Shown: positions 52,921 to 63,334, numbered from the stretch's first letter. The stretch: DNA of 64,000 nucleotides from Brachionus plicatilis (GCA_010279815.1 QEOQ01000274.1:862618-926617), one strand, 5' to 3'. Numbers and translations: made by a program. The notes: generated by a model not told the origin, from the sequence alone.

Positions 52921-54333
52921 CTAGCCTACTTTGTTTTGATTCTTAAAAACAAGAAATAACTGTATTAATAGTTCTACAATTTCGACCAAACTCAAAAAAC
53001 TAATTCCCAGAAAAAGACCTGCTGTTCCTCCTATACTTGACAATAAATCAGTAAAAATCATGCTAGGTGTTTCATCTATGGCAAAATAGCTCATTCTTTC
53101 ATAATAAATATTCACAGCAGTCAGATGATCAGCATTTACTGTTCTATTAAAATAAACTGAATCACTTCCATTGTACTCTTGCAAATACTTGATCCATTCT
53201 TCATTTGAAAACTGGTTTGTCGATGTTGTTTTCTCAAAAAACATACCTTCACACTCAAGGGGACACTCTTTAAAACAAATATCTTGAATATAATCTGTTT
53301 CAGTTGCAAATTTTACTTGCTCTTCGAAGCAAATATTTTGTTCTAGGCTGACACAAGGTGGAGAATTGGAAAATTTTGGTAAATTAGTAGAGTAGCATTT
53401 ACAATTTCTGATAACGAGTCTCTGAGAACACAATCCAATACACAAAATTTGATTGTATCCGAAACCATTTTCCAATACTTGCTTATATAATTCAGATTGA
53501 TAGGCATTTTTATTATTTGTATTTGATTCACAACTGCTGTAAGGTTTTGGCAGCGAAGAATAAAATGTTCTGGTCAAAGCAATATTGGTTTCTGTTTTTG
53601 GAGACAAAAAAATTCCTTCAATCATAAAAGGACTTTCTGTCTTATTATGAATTATTACTTGAGCTCCCATATTTCCTTTTAAAAACTTTATTTCCTCTGC
53701 TACACTTACATTTAAAATTAATCTTAAACCCAAAAACCTTTTCGGTCCCACTGCTGTAAAAATAGGTACATTATCATCATTTTCACCGAAGCCTGAATTT
53801 ATTGTGTAGCAGTTACCATACATTGCATGGTAATAGTAGCGAAACCAACTCATATTGCATGCTTTTCTCGAATACATACAAAAGACTATCAATTTTTCCT
53901 TAGAATCTCCAACATTTTGTCTCAGCTGACTAAAATTGCTGCTGTTTTCAATGATTCCTTTGGCATACAACTCAAAGCTGTCTTCAAATGGATTTTTAGA
54001 AAATTTCTGATCCTCAATTGATTTAATAAATTCGACTGCATTCTCTGATGTGAAGAAATTTACATTACAAACTGTGACTGCTGGAAACACTGACTTATAC
54101 TCATTATACAGCCTTGTTTTGGTGGTTACTTCAAAATTAAAATATTTTATTAAACAGTTAATTATGTTAAAGACACAATAACTGGCTGATATCAGTGTAA
54201 AACTTATCCAAATAATTCGAATGACCACATTTGTAGATCGGAATATATTTGGGAGACCATGGCAAGTAGATGATAGAATCGTTTCATTTGTTACTTTTTT
54301 CAATTTTTCCAATAAATTTTTATTTGAATTCAT
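52921..54333 (-). CDS. DEG/ENaC sodium channel, A type, copy in unit 2
   Basis: 470 residues, intron-less, ATG at 54333. It is nearly identical to 43686-45098. It has the gating motif SSTCHGLPNIFRST, NFEVTTKTRLYNEY, CIGLCSQRL, NCKCYSTNLP, CFKECPLECEG, TM2 with GISFLSLVEIVEL, and tail KNQNKVG. It lacks the Lys-to-Glu change of the unit-1 copy after TM1. The promoter block is present but its TATA-like part is altered (ATTAAATATAAG). It should be a functional plasma-membrane cation channel subunit. Confidence 0.93.
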   Translation of the reverse strand: MNSNKNLLEKLKKVTNETILSSTCHGLPNIFRSTNVVIRIIWISFTLISASYCVFNIINCLIKYFNFEVTTKTRLYNEYKSVFPAVTVCNVNFFTSENAVEFIKSIEDQKFSKNPFEDSFELYAKGIIENSSNFSQLRQNVGDSKEKLIVFCMYSRKACNMSWFRYYYHAMYGNCYTINSGFGENDDNVPIFTAVGPKRFLGLRLILNVSVAEEIKFLKGNMGAQVIIHNKTESPFMIEGIFLSPKTETNIALTRTFYSSLPKPYSSCESNTNNKNAYQSELYKQVLENGFGYNQILCIGLCSQRLVIRNCKCYSTNLPKFSNSPPCVSLEQNICFEEQVKFATETDYIQDICFKECPLECEGMFFEKTTSTNQFSNEEWIKYLQEYNGSDSVYFNRTVNADHLTAVNIYYERMSYFAIDETPSMIFTDLLSSIGGTAGLFLGISFLSLVEIVELLIQLFLVFKNQNKVG

Positions 54334-54926
54334 TTTTTTTTCAAATAGATGAAAATTACTTATATTTAATAAGCGCTGAAAGTTTTAGCGCACTTCTTGT
54401 CTTTTGAAATTTTAATTGATTTTTTTTTCTAAATCTGAATATTTCCTATAAAAGGAATTGCTTTTTATAAAAAAAATAAATAGAGCTTTATTTTCAGATG
54501 ACTTAATTAAATATTTATTGAGTTATTTTTAAAAAATTCTAGTACTTAATAAGAAAAAAACTTGCTAAAATCTAAATTTTAACTAATTTATTAAATATTT
54601 CATTTTAATTTTAAAGAAAAGGAAATTAACACCTTTTAAGGAAAAAAATACTGTAAATAAATGGGTTTTAAATTCGATAAATTGATTTGATAATCCTTAA
54701 ATTTTAAAAGATTAATTTCACTCAAATTGTTCACCAATAGAAAATATCACCTTAGATTATTCTGCCTTTGATAAAATGCCACGTAAATTCAAATCTTTTC
54801 GATGAATTTTTAAACCATTTCTCTCTTTATTTGCCAGATCTTTAAAATATTTTGCTTCGACTAATTCCAAAAAAAAAGCCCTTTTTTTCAAAAATTCTTA
54901 AGTTTGATTCAAAAATAAAAAAAATA

Positions 54927-55007
54927 ATTAAAAAGCAACAAGCTAACGAAATAAAATAATGGACAAGGGTCAAAAAAGATATTCTTGATGCACTTCTTTC
55001 ATCGACT
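54927..55007 (+). pseudogene. Relic of a B-type channel 5' end (unit 2)
   Basis: The plus strand reads KKQQANEIK, stop, WTRVKKDILDALLSSTN. This matches the N terminus of the B-type pseudogene at 977 (KKQQTNEKIQWSRVKPVVLD...). ATT stands where the ATG should be. Homology stops right at the His-Gly motif, after which comes a GGCAATGTG repeat end. It is divergently oriented from the A-type gene on its left. Confidence 0.7.
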
Positions 55008-55113
55008 AATGAAATAAATAGAATTTGGCAATGTGAAATTTTAGTACAAAATTTAAAAAGGTAATAATTTTTTTCAAATTGTGCAAAAATAGTTCTCCAA
55101 ACAGCACAATATT

Positions 55114-55240
55114 CAGAGTTGTTTAAAAGTCCCATAGAAAGTCGAAGTCGTTAAAAATAACGTCCAAGTCCTGAGATTTTGATTGAAAAAAGTCTTTGCT
55201 CGAACTATGAAAAAAAAAGTCCTGACTTGGACTTATCATG
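55114..55240. repeat. hAT-family remnant (AAGTC-rich)
   Basis: It begins CAGAGTTGTTTAAAAGTC and contains GTCCAAGTCCTGAG and AAAGTCTTTGCTCGAAC, as in the copy at 34808. A solo GGCAATGTGAAATTTTAG end lies just before it at about 55026. Beyond it, 55240-55790 is A+T-rich with no gene. Confidence 0.6.
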
Positions 55241-55789
55241 AAATCTTTAAAAAAATAAATGTGAATAGAATGGTTAAGGTATAAAAAACACATATAAAGA
55301 ATAAACCTAAACAAAAAAAAGAGAAGGCGACAAAAAAATAATATTTTTTAAATATAAACAAACAAAGGTAAAAATAAGTTAAAAACATGTATTTTTTTTA
55401 TTTTATTTAAATCAGTCATGCATTGATCAAAAAAGAGAAAAAAACCTAAATCCTAAAATTAACTATAATCTAATGCTAAATGAATTTAATGTCAAAACGT
55501 TAAATAAGAAAATAGTGTTAAAAATAAATTAAGAAATCTATTCTTCTTTCTTAAATAATGAAACTAATGTCAATTTAATATCTAGGAAATTAATGTCTTC
55601 TCTCTAAATAAAGAAATTATTATGAATAAATTAAGAAATAAAAAAAATACTAAAAAAAGAAATAATTGTAATATTTATCTTTGAACATCCTATAAAAAAT
55701 AATTGAATTAGAAACCGCTTATTAACATTATATAAATTTAAACTTTTTTCCATTCTATTCTCTTTTGAAATAAAAATGAATCAAGAGAT

Positions 55790-56060
55790 ATAAGATATAT
55801 AAACAGTAATTTCGGAATCAAGAATATAAAAAACTCTCATCCCATAATTGTTTATAAAAATTTTCAATATTTGTGGAGAACTGACTCTAAAGACTATTCA
55901 ACAAGATATGTTTGTAGTGAAACCAAATGCTTTGCCATCATTCGTATTAAACAGAACAAAGTAGTGAAGCATTACCATGATTTATTGAAAGACTCCGATG
56001 TCATTTTTCTCAAGTTAACTCAAAATCTAAGATCTAATAAGAGTTGCATTTGTTTTTATT
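55790..56060 (+). pseudogene. FLYWCH-type zinc finger, likely MULE N-terminal relic
   Basis: The plus strand gives FQYLWRTDSKDYSTRYVC, then SETKCFAIIRI, then KVVKHYHDLL: a C-x5-C then H-x-H pattern in a FLYWCH-like context, as at the N terminus of many MULE transposases. It is open for about 66 codons with no clear Met. The catalytic part is not found next to it. Confidence 0.5.
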
Positions 56061-56289
56061 TTTTACTATAATTGATTTTTTTGTCATTATTTTAATTGAA
56101 ATTAGATTACCTTATCATTAAATTTTTTTGACATTATTTTCTTAAATTATTTTTTTGACATTAAATTTTTGACATTAGAATCATTTGACATTGATTAATA
56201 GAAGACCTCAAATCCATCTCATTTTTTTTTTGATAGTTTATTTAATATATTTGATAGAGAAATTTTGAAGTTCTTGTAACCTCTGGATA

Positions 56290-56403
56290 TTTATTATTAT
56301 TATTATTATTATTTATTTGTTTTTGTGTTCGAGTATACGCTCCCTCAGATAAAAAAAAAAAAAATAAAATAATTAAAACAGTTTAGTAGTAGTAGTAGTA
56401 GTA
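56290..56403. repeat. (TTA)n and (AGT)n microsatellites
   Basis: About seven TTA units lie at 56290-56313 and about six AGT units at 56385-56403, with an A-run between. Both resemble the 3' tails of LINEs in this window (AAT tail near 3490, TAC tail near 51410), so they may be solo LINE tails. Confidence 0.7.
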
Positions 56404-57029
56404 AAATTAATTGCAACTTGAAAAAACTTTAAAATTTAAAGTAAGTTATTTTTCATTTGTGAATGAAAGGATGAGATACAAAAATAATGATTAAAGAGCT
56501 GGGAGAAAAAAGAAAGAAAAAACAAAAAATTTTCTAAGAGATTGCTTAATATGTAGTAAATTATACTGATATTCAATTTATTTTCTGAAGGAATAGCGAA
56601 AATTTAATAAAACCAATGGCAAAATCTAATAGTGGAGAAAAAACGTTTGGATTTTTTTACTCAAAATTGATAAATAGTTTTGAGCTGACAAACATTCTGT
56701 AAAATGAGATTTTTTAAAAGCAAGTGATTCGAAATATGATTCTGAATAAGTTTTGGGCTGTTAATTAATTAACAATGTATATTACCTGCAAATTGAAGTT
56801 TATGATCAAAAGATCAAAAAACAAAAGTAATTTTTCTAAATTAAAGAGAAAAAATTATCATTATCCTAATAATAATTTAAAGATTTTTTTTTTAATTTTT
56901 AAGTCTAAGTCATACTTTGGCATGTTTTTGACTTTTACATAAAGCACATGAAAAGCATATTGGGAGTAAAGGAAAATTATATTATAAAGAATTTTGGAGC
57001 ATATTTTAGAGTATTTATCTTTTTTTTTA

Positions 57030-57182
57030 AAGCATATTTTGACATTCTCTGACGATGAGCTCGCATACGAACTTAAAATTGGAGGATCTATTCCAATCAA
57101 AGCTATTTCAAAACTTGGCAATGGTCACACATGTGAAAATATGGAACTTTTAGATTCAATCAAATATATTATTGAATATTAA
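57030..57182 (+). other. Unidentified coding-like C terminus
   Basis: The plus frame FSDDELAYELKIGGSIPIKA, then ISKLGNGHTCENMELLDSIK, then YIIEY-stop has balanced amino-acid use and ends just before the GLUT 3' side. No start or upstream domain is seen. It is probably the 3' end of a transposon ORF or an isolated last exon. Confidence 0.35.
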
Positions 57183-57327
57183 TAATAAAAATAATTATAA
57201 ATTGAAACAGAAACTAAATTTTATTTTTTGATCATCAAATATTTAAAATAAACAAAAATATTAAAACTAAAAAATTCTAAATTCTTTTATTCAAATTCAC
57301 ATTTAACAAATAAAAATATTTTTTGCA

Positions 57328-59086
57328 TTAACTATTAAATTCTTTCATTATTTGATCAATACTCTTTCCTTTAGTTTCTGGAACTTTTTTAGCAATGACC
57401 AAAAATGAAAAGCTAACAATAGCGGTGAAAACCAAAAAAACATATTGATGAATAAGACGCTGCAAAAACGGAAACATCAGAGTTAGCACCAGAGAAGAAG
57501 TCCAATTGACCAAGCTGCACAGCGCCATAGCTGAACTGCGAGAATTTTGCCTGAAACACTCGGCAGCATATACGTAAGGAATAGGTCCCAGACTAACTGC
57601 AAAACTTAGAATAAAAATTAGAATACAAACCAGAGAAATGTATGACATAATTTCATATTTTTCTTTTAAGGTTAGTGAGACTACCAAGAAAATGTAATTT
57701 ATGATCATCACGGCCAAGGAGACCAGCAGCAATGGGCGACGACCAAGCTTATCAATGAGAGGAACGCACACAAATGTTGCCAGAATGTTCACCAAACCAG
57801 TTGTAAATATGGCATATTGGATGTAATCATTTTCTATTCCTGATTCTTTAAAAATAGTTGCCGAATAAAAAAATATCTTTAAAAAAAAATTTTTTTTTTT
57901 TAATAAAAAAATTGTTTTATTATTTATTAAAAAGAAAAAAAAAACTAACAGCATTGACTCCACATAGTTGCATTGAAGCTTGTAGAACCAGAGCAGTAAA
58001 CAATGGCAGTCTGAGTTCTGAATCTTGAAAAAGACCAATAATTGACACTACTTTACCACAATCACCTTTTTTTATTTCATCATCCATTTCCTGAAGTTCC
58101 CACTTTACATCAAATTCATGTCTTAAAATTCTCAATGCTTCCAGAGCCAAATCAGCTTTGTTTCTAATCAACAGGGCTTTTGGAGATTCGGGAAAAAACA
58201 GCAACAGCGCAATGCTTCCGACTAAAGCTGGAATTATGGGTACAGCCAACAAATAGTTCCAAGAGCCTTGAGAGCCAAGAATTTGTCTAAAACCAATCAC
58301 TTGAGCACTGACTATTCCCAGTGTGATAAACAATTGATGCAGCACACCGATCCGACCCCTGAGTTTATTGGGAGCGATCTCGGATAAATATGTGGGGACA
58401 ATGCTGCAGGCGAAGCCACCTTGTAGGCCGAAAAAAAACCTTGAAATTAAGACCAAAACAGGAGAAGACAAGTAGGTTGAACTGGCTACTAGAATTGATG
58501 CAGTTGTACTGAACAAGTTGTGCAGAACCATGCTCATTTTACGGCCTATTTTGTCCATTATAAATTTGGATCCAAATGCCCCAGTCATGCCGCCCAAAAC
58601 GAACAAAGAATTGAGTATTGTCCAAACAATTTCTGTCATTTCGTTTACCTCACTCTCATCCAGGATTAATTTTAGTTTAAACTTTTCTAAGCGAAGCTTT
58701 TCTTCTACCAGCAAATTTTCCAATTTTTCCAAGTACTCTTCCACGCTTGTGTTAAAATGATCTAAAATTTCATTTTCTTTTTCGAATTTTTTTTTTAGGA
58801 TTTTTTTATATTTTTGAGATGAAAATAAATTTTCTGATAATTCTTGTTGAATTTTTTTAAACTCGTTTTTTTCGTACTCTAAGTGAAAATTGTTTGATAG
58901 AAGATTTTGCTCGGCTGATTTAAATGATTCGATTTGTTCGTAATATGGCTTGAAAATGTAGGTCTCATTTTTTATAAAAGATTTTATCAGAGAAGACGGC
59001 GAGTTCAAAGCGCTTATATTGTAGCCGAATTGAAATGAGGCCAAGGTAATGCAAAGACAGCACAGTGTCAACGCCAAAGTAAATTT
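57328..59086 (-). CDS. GLUT/SLC2A-type sugar transporter
   Basis: Two visible exons: (59086)-57950 and 57876-57328, with a 73-bp GT-AG intron. They give about 560 residues. It is a major-facilitator hexose carrier of the plasma membrane with 12 expected TM helices. Signatures in order are SFQFGYNISALNSP (TM1), MDKIGRKMS, the block GLQGGFACSIVPTYLSEIAP with LRGRIGVLHQLFITLG, PESPKALLI, QLCGVNA spliced to IFFYSATIF, DKLGRRPLLL, LGPIPYVYAAECF, and VPETKGKSID. Odd points: the first extracellular loop is about 120 residues (28-147), highly charged and coiled-coil-like, where class I GLUTs have roughly 30-35. The usual QQ before L-S/C-G-x-N is replaced (LQASMQLCGVNA). No in-frame ATG precedes codon 1; a poly-T/CAAAG junction at 59091-59087 may be an acceptor, so the start Met is probably in an unseen upstream exon. 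Confidence 0.9.
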
Positions 59087-59580
59087 CTTTGAAAAAAAAT
59101 ATTTTTTTCATATAAAGATTAATTTTAAATTAAAATTTTTATTTATTTAAATTGATTTTATTGTAAAAAAAAAGTAAAATTGATTATTTTAATAATTAGT
59201 TTTTTAGGAGATCACCTGAAAAATTTAAACTTTTTATTAATTCTTTAGCTAAAAGATGCTTGTTAATTAGAGTTAAGTAAAGGGTGAAAAATAAAAATTT
59301 TCAGCACAAAAAATTAAAATTGTTAAAAATCTGTAAAACACAAAATATAAAACTTTTTAACACTAATTTTTGTGAAATATTTATTTTGAATAACACCGAC
59401 TTTTTTTTGTTGAAATTTTGAATCATTCAAAAAAAAAATTTTATTCTAATTAAAAATTTTAAAGATTTAGAATGCTTTTAAGAAGCAAAAAGCTTACTTT
59501 TGAATATTTGGTAAAAGATTAATGACGCCGAGCCAATTGATAAACCTCAAAAATGAGATGTTACATTGCAAAAATAGTTA
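59087..59580. other. GLUT 5' flank, source of the 45.8-kb duplicate
   Basis: Non-coding flank; about 400 bp of it are duplicated at 45890-46300. A start exon for GLUT may lie here or farther right, but I cannot identify it. Confidence 0.45.
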
Positions 59581-59587
59581 TTTGAAT

Positions 59588-60150
59588 TTCAGTGGTGTTT
59601 TTACCCTAGTTTTTTTACCGTTTTATACGTAAAAATTCGTAAATGTACGTAATTTTACGAAATTTTACAATAATTTTCGAAAAAACTAGTGAAAACAAAA
59701 GGGCTAAAAAAAACTAATTTTCAAGCAATTTCTTATAATTATTGGAAAATTTAAAAAAAACTAAAACGTTTTTAAAAAAAAAATTTACATTTTTTTACGT
59801 AAATTTACGTAAAAACGGAATATTTTAATTGCAAAATTTTGTAAAAATGGAAAAATACAGTAAAAAATATTATTTTGATTATAACTTTTTTAAATGATTT
59901 TATACTAGTGTTTTTATCAAACTTTAGGAAATTTTTTGTAAATTTTCGTAAATTAACATTTTATTTAGATGTGTAATTTTACGAAAAATTACGTAAAAAA
60001 TGGTGATTTTACGTAAATTTTCGTAAATATTTAACTAAATATTCACAATAGACTGAAATTAAACAAAATTTTCAACTTTTTTGCCATTTTAGAATTTACG
60101 GAAATTTTTGTAGATTTAATTTTTTTGTAACGTAATTTTTCGAAAATTTA
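59588..60150. repeat. ACGTAA-group repeat cluster
   Basis: Dense ACGTAAATTTACG, TTTTACGAAATTTTAC and related motifs occur in both orientations. The left side starts CAGTGGTGTTTTTACCCTAG. The right terminus is unclear. No ORF. It is related to 19798, 26380 and 40195 by motif content. Confidence 0.55.
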
Positions 60151-60537
60151 CCAATGTCCCTTTGTCAAATCATTTATGTTTATTCTTAAGTTAATTAGGA
60201 ATTTTTTTATTTTAAAATTTCTGCTAAATCAAAAATAACAAAACATTTTGCTTTTTCTGGTATGGATTTTATCAATCTAAATTAATCCAAACCAACAAGT
60301 TTTATGCTTTTTACTGGATCTAATTTTATTTCAATTCCAAACCCTGAGATTTTTTTCTAATAATCATATTTTTTATTAATTTTATTAAAAAAAAAAAAAC
60401 TGAATTGAGTTAATTTTACTTATTAATAACTATGATACATTAAAAGATAGCAAAACTGCTTTCTGACAAATTATTTTTTTAATAAATGTAATAAAATAAA
60501 AAATAATAAAAAATTAAAATAAAAAATGATTTTACAA

Positions 60538-61168
60538 TTTTTCACTGAATTATACCTAAATAATGCAAACAATCGCCAAAAAATTAAAAAAAAAAATTTA
60601 AATAATTCCGATGATCAAATTGAAAATTTTCATTTTCCATGACTATTAATCTTTTCTTATTTATCACAATTTTTATTACCTTCATATGAAAAAACTTTAT
60701 AAAATTAAACACAAACTCAAACTTTAAAAGATTTATTTATAATTGACATTTTTCAGTATTATCTATTTTGCAATTCAAAAAATGTTTAAATCACAATTTT
60801 TCATTTTGAATTCTTTTGGCCCTTTCAAATTCTTTCATCTCATCCCAGACCATTTCATTAAGCTCTAAGTCCAGTGTTTTTGACGGAGATTTAACATAAA
60901 TCAAATTTTAAGTTCCATTTAATTTTTTAAATACACGTTTATCTAATGATCCCAACTAGTCAATTAAATTTTATTAAAATGTGGTTAAAATTTAGTTTTT
61001 AGAAACAAAGTCTAATATTTAAGTTGTTTTTAAAACGTATCATCTTATTCTACAACTATTAAATTTCGCGTTAAAATTTTTCACTGAATTATACCTAAAT
61101 AATGCAAACATTCACCAAAAAATTTAAAAAAAAAAATTTATATAATTCCGATAATCAAATCGAAAATG
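60538..61168. repeat. ~90-bp direct repeats flanking 450 bp
   Basis: TTTTTCACTGAATTATACCT through AATTCCGAT(G/A)ATCAAAT occurs at about 60537-60627 and 61076-61165 with few differences. The interval includes the Tc1-type relic at 60795. This could be a local duplication or short terminal direct repeats; no primer-binding site is seen. Confidence 0.65.
60795..60895 (-). pseudogene. Tc1/mariner-type transposase relic
   Basis: The minus strand reads VKSPSKTLDLELNEMVWDEM and KEFERAKR. This resembles the catalytic SPDLNPIE-x-VW-x-x-MK segment of IS630/Tc1/mariner transposases with several substitutions (including loss of PIE). It is a short isolated fragment. Confidence 0.45.
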
Positions 61169-61324
61169 TAATTAAATATTTTTACCAAGAAAATTACACT
61201 TGATCTATTTTGTTTGAAATTCTTTTTAGAATCACTTACTACATAATCTAAAAATCAAATTGACAAAATAGAAGGACAAAAATTTTTTCATATAAAAGGA
61301 GAAAATCAACTAAATAAATGTCTC

Positions 61325-61495
61325 AATTGAGCTATTCCAATGGACAACTGTTTTTCTGTAGCATTTTCAATTTCTCTTTCAATTTAATATAACTTTTTTT
61401 ATGGACCCTTTTTCAAATTTTAAATACCAATGGTGAAAGGAGTTTTATTACTCAAAGTAATTTTTTTAAATATTAAATAAACATATAAAAAAAAA
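61325..61495 (+). repeat. LINE 3' UTR fragment
   Basis: GGTGAAAGGAGTTTTATTAC, then TCAAAGTAAT and AAATATTAAATAAACA, match the 3' UTR end of the LINE at 32862 (CTAAAGGAGTTTCATTACTC...). It is followed by an A-rich tail. It is a severely 5'-truncated insertion. Confidence 0.6.
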
Positions 61496-61512
61496 TTAAA
61501 AATCATTAATTC

Positions 61513-61572
61513 TTTACTGGCTCCATTTATTTATTATTTATTTTACATTTATTAATGGAGCCAGAATATAGA
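61513..61572. repeat. Short hairpin, CTGGCTCCATTTATT stem
   Basis: ACTGGCTCCATTTATT and AATAAATGTAA...AATGGAGCCAG form an inverted pair with about 25 bp of A+T between. The G+C-bearing stem stands out from the flank. It could be a tiny palindromic element or an element end. Confidence 0.5.
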
Positions 61573-61679
61573 AAGACAAAATATAGAATGAAAAACATCG
61601 AATTTACTTTGAAAAAAATTTATAAAAAAAATTTAGAAAGAATAAATAGTCGAATTAATTTTTTTTTAATTTTTTTCTT

Positions 61680-61915
61680 CACCAATTAGTAAATTATTAC
61701 CAATGCCTTCTAAAAATGATTCAATATTCCCACTTTAATAATCTGTCACTAATCGTAAAATTCTTAAATTAGTCTCATGTATGTCTTTTCTTGGTTTAAA
61801 TTGTTCACCATTTTTGATTCTAAACATATCTGAATCAACTTTATTTTGCTCTCTTCTGAATAATTCTACAACTTTTGGAACAGTTAAATGTTTTCTAGTG
61901 TCTAATTGAATCTGG
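61680..61915 (-). pseudogene. MULE-type transposase C-terminal relic
   Basis: The minus strand reads TRKHLTVPKVVELFRREQNK, then VDSDMFRIKNGEQFKPRKDI, then HETNLRILRLVTDY, a stop, then SGNIESFLEGIGNNL. The pattern (E-Q, an arginine/lysine-rich stretch, then a R-I-x-R-L-V-x-x-Y segment) resembles the C terminus of FLYWCH/MULE transposases in invertebrates. Remarkably few stops, so it decayed recently. Confidence 0.45.
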
Positions 61916-61919
61916 CAGA

Positions 61920-63330
61920 AATTGTATTTGGTGATGAATAATTATTATTTTGTTTTAAAAAAATTTTGCTCATTTTTAAGCTTAATTTTAAATTAATAAC
62001 ATTAGTTTTTTAATTTATACATTAGTCTATATTTTTTTCTATATAAAAAAAAAAATTTGAATTTGAAATATTTTAACATTTATTAAAGATTTTTAATCAG
62101 TCTAGTTGACCAATTATGAAAGTTATTCTATATTAACTCAAAATATATAATTTTCAAAAATTTTTACATTCAAGTCTGAATTAAGAATGGCTTGAAGAAG
62201 GAAAAATTTGTAAATAAATACCTGTTTACGATTAGTGGTCGGTTCATATGGGTTTGAGTTGAGTTTCTGCAAAATATTTTCATCATCAAAATTCATTTTG
62301 TTTTATTTTATAAAATTCTATCTCTATAACACTTGGTGTAATAAGTAAGCGAATTAGATAATTTTGTTTGAATAGCATGATTAAATAAAATTTTAAATGT
62401 TGCGATATTATTATCTAAAATGCAGTCTTAAACAAAACAAGATTTTATTATTTTAACCATTTTTTGGGTCCATATAAAACAGAATCTTGAATGAGGAGAT
62501 GGTAGACAAATTATTTCGACACCTCTTGATATCTATAAACCAAGCATTCAGCATTATTCATAGTATTGTATGCTCTTACCTTTGAAATTTAAGAAAACAT
62601 TATCGCAAATATCTTGGGTTTCAAGGAAAACTTTATCAAATAAAATTAGATCTAAGTAATAAAATTATTCTTGAATTAGTAAGTTACATAATAAGTGAAA
62701 AATTGTAATTTTTATTTAAAGTAAAAAATTGACCGCGGAATTAAGATATTAAAGGATTTAAAAAGGAAATATTTATAGAGGTTAGAAAAATAATAATGAA
62801 GAGCGATATTTAATGCTAAAAAATCTAAGTTAAGTTTTGTTTTAAATTAAAATTAAATTTTTTGGTAAATTAAAAAAAATTCCCTAAAAAATTAGAACAT
62901 GAACTTGGCAATTTAAATCTGGATTTTTCATTCCAAATCAAAACTCAAAATTTTTTTTTTAAAAATTTTTTTTCCCAAAAAATTAAATAAAAAAATTATC
63001 ATATTTTTCGTAGGTCAGCTATCTAATTATTATATTTTTTAGAACAAAATGTAATTAAAAATTTTTATTCAATATAAGATGAAATTTAGAGCACTTTTGG
63101 ATAGATTAAATTATAAAATTTAGAATTAAGATTGATTTAAAATAAATTTGAAAATTTTTTTAATATAAATTTTTGCATTTATTTATAAAACATCATATTA
63201 CTCTGACTCTGAATTATCTAAAGAATGTTTATCAAAAGCGAGCAATAGATAGAGATGAAATTAATCGAATTTAAAAGATGTGCAAGATTATATAAAATTT
63301 GTTTTAATTCAAAAATTATTCTTATACATT
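61920..63330. other. A+T-rich stretch, no gene seen
   Basis: Low-complexity sequence throughout. A slightly more complex patch at 62460-62640 has no open frame I can interpret. Confidence 0.45.
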
Positions 63331-63334
63331 TCTG

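Noticed and set aside
56861..57121. Minus-strand 86-codon frame next to GLUT
   Set aside because: Overlaps the more protein-like plus-strand frame at 57030-57182 and is low-complexity; no family features.
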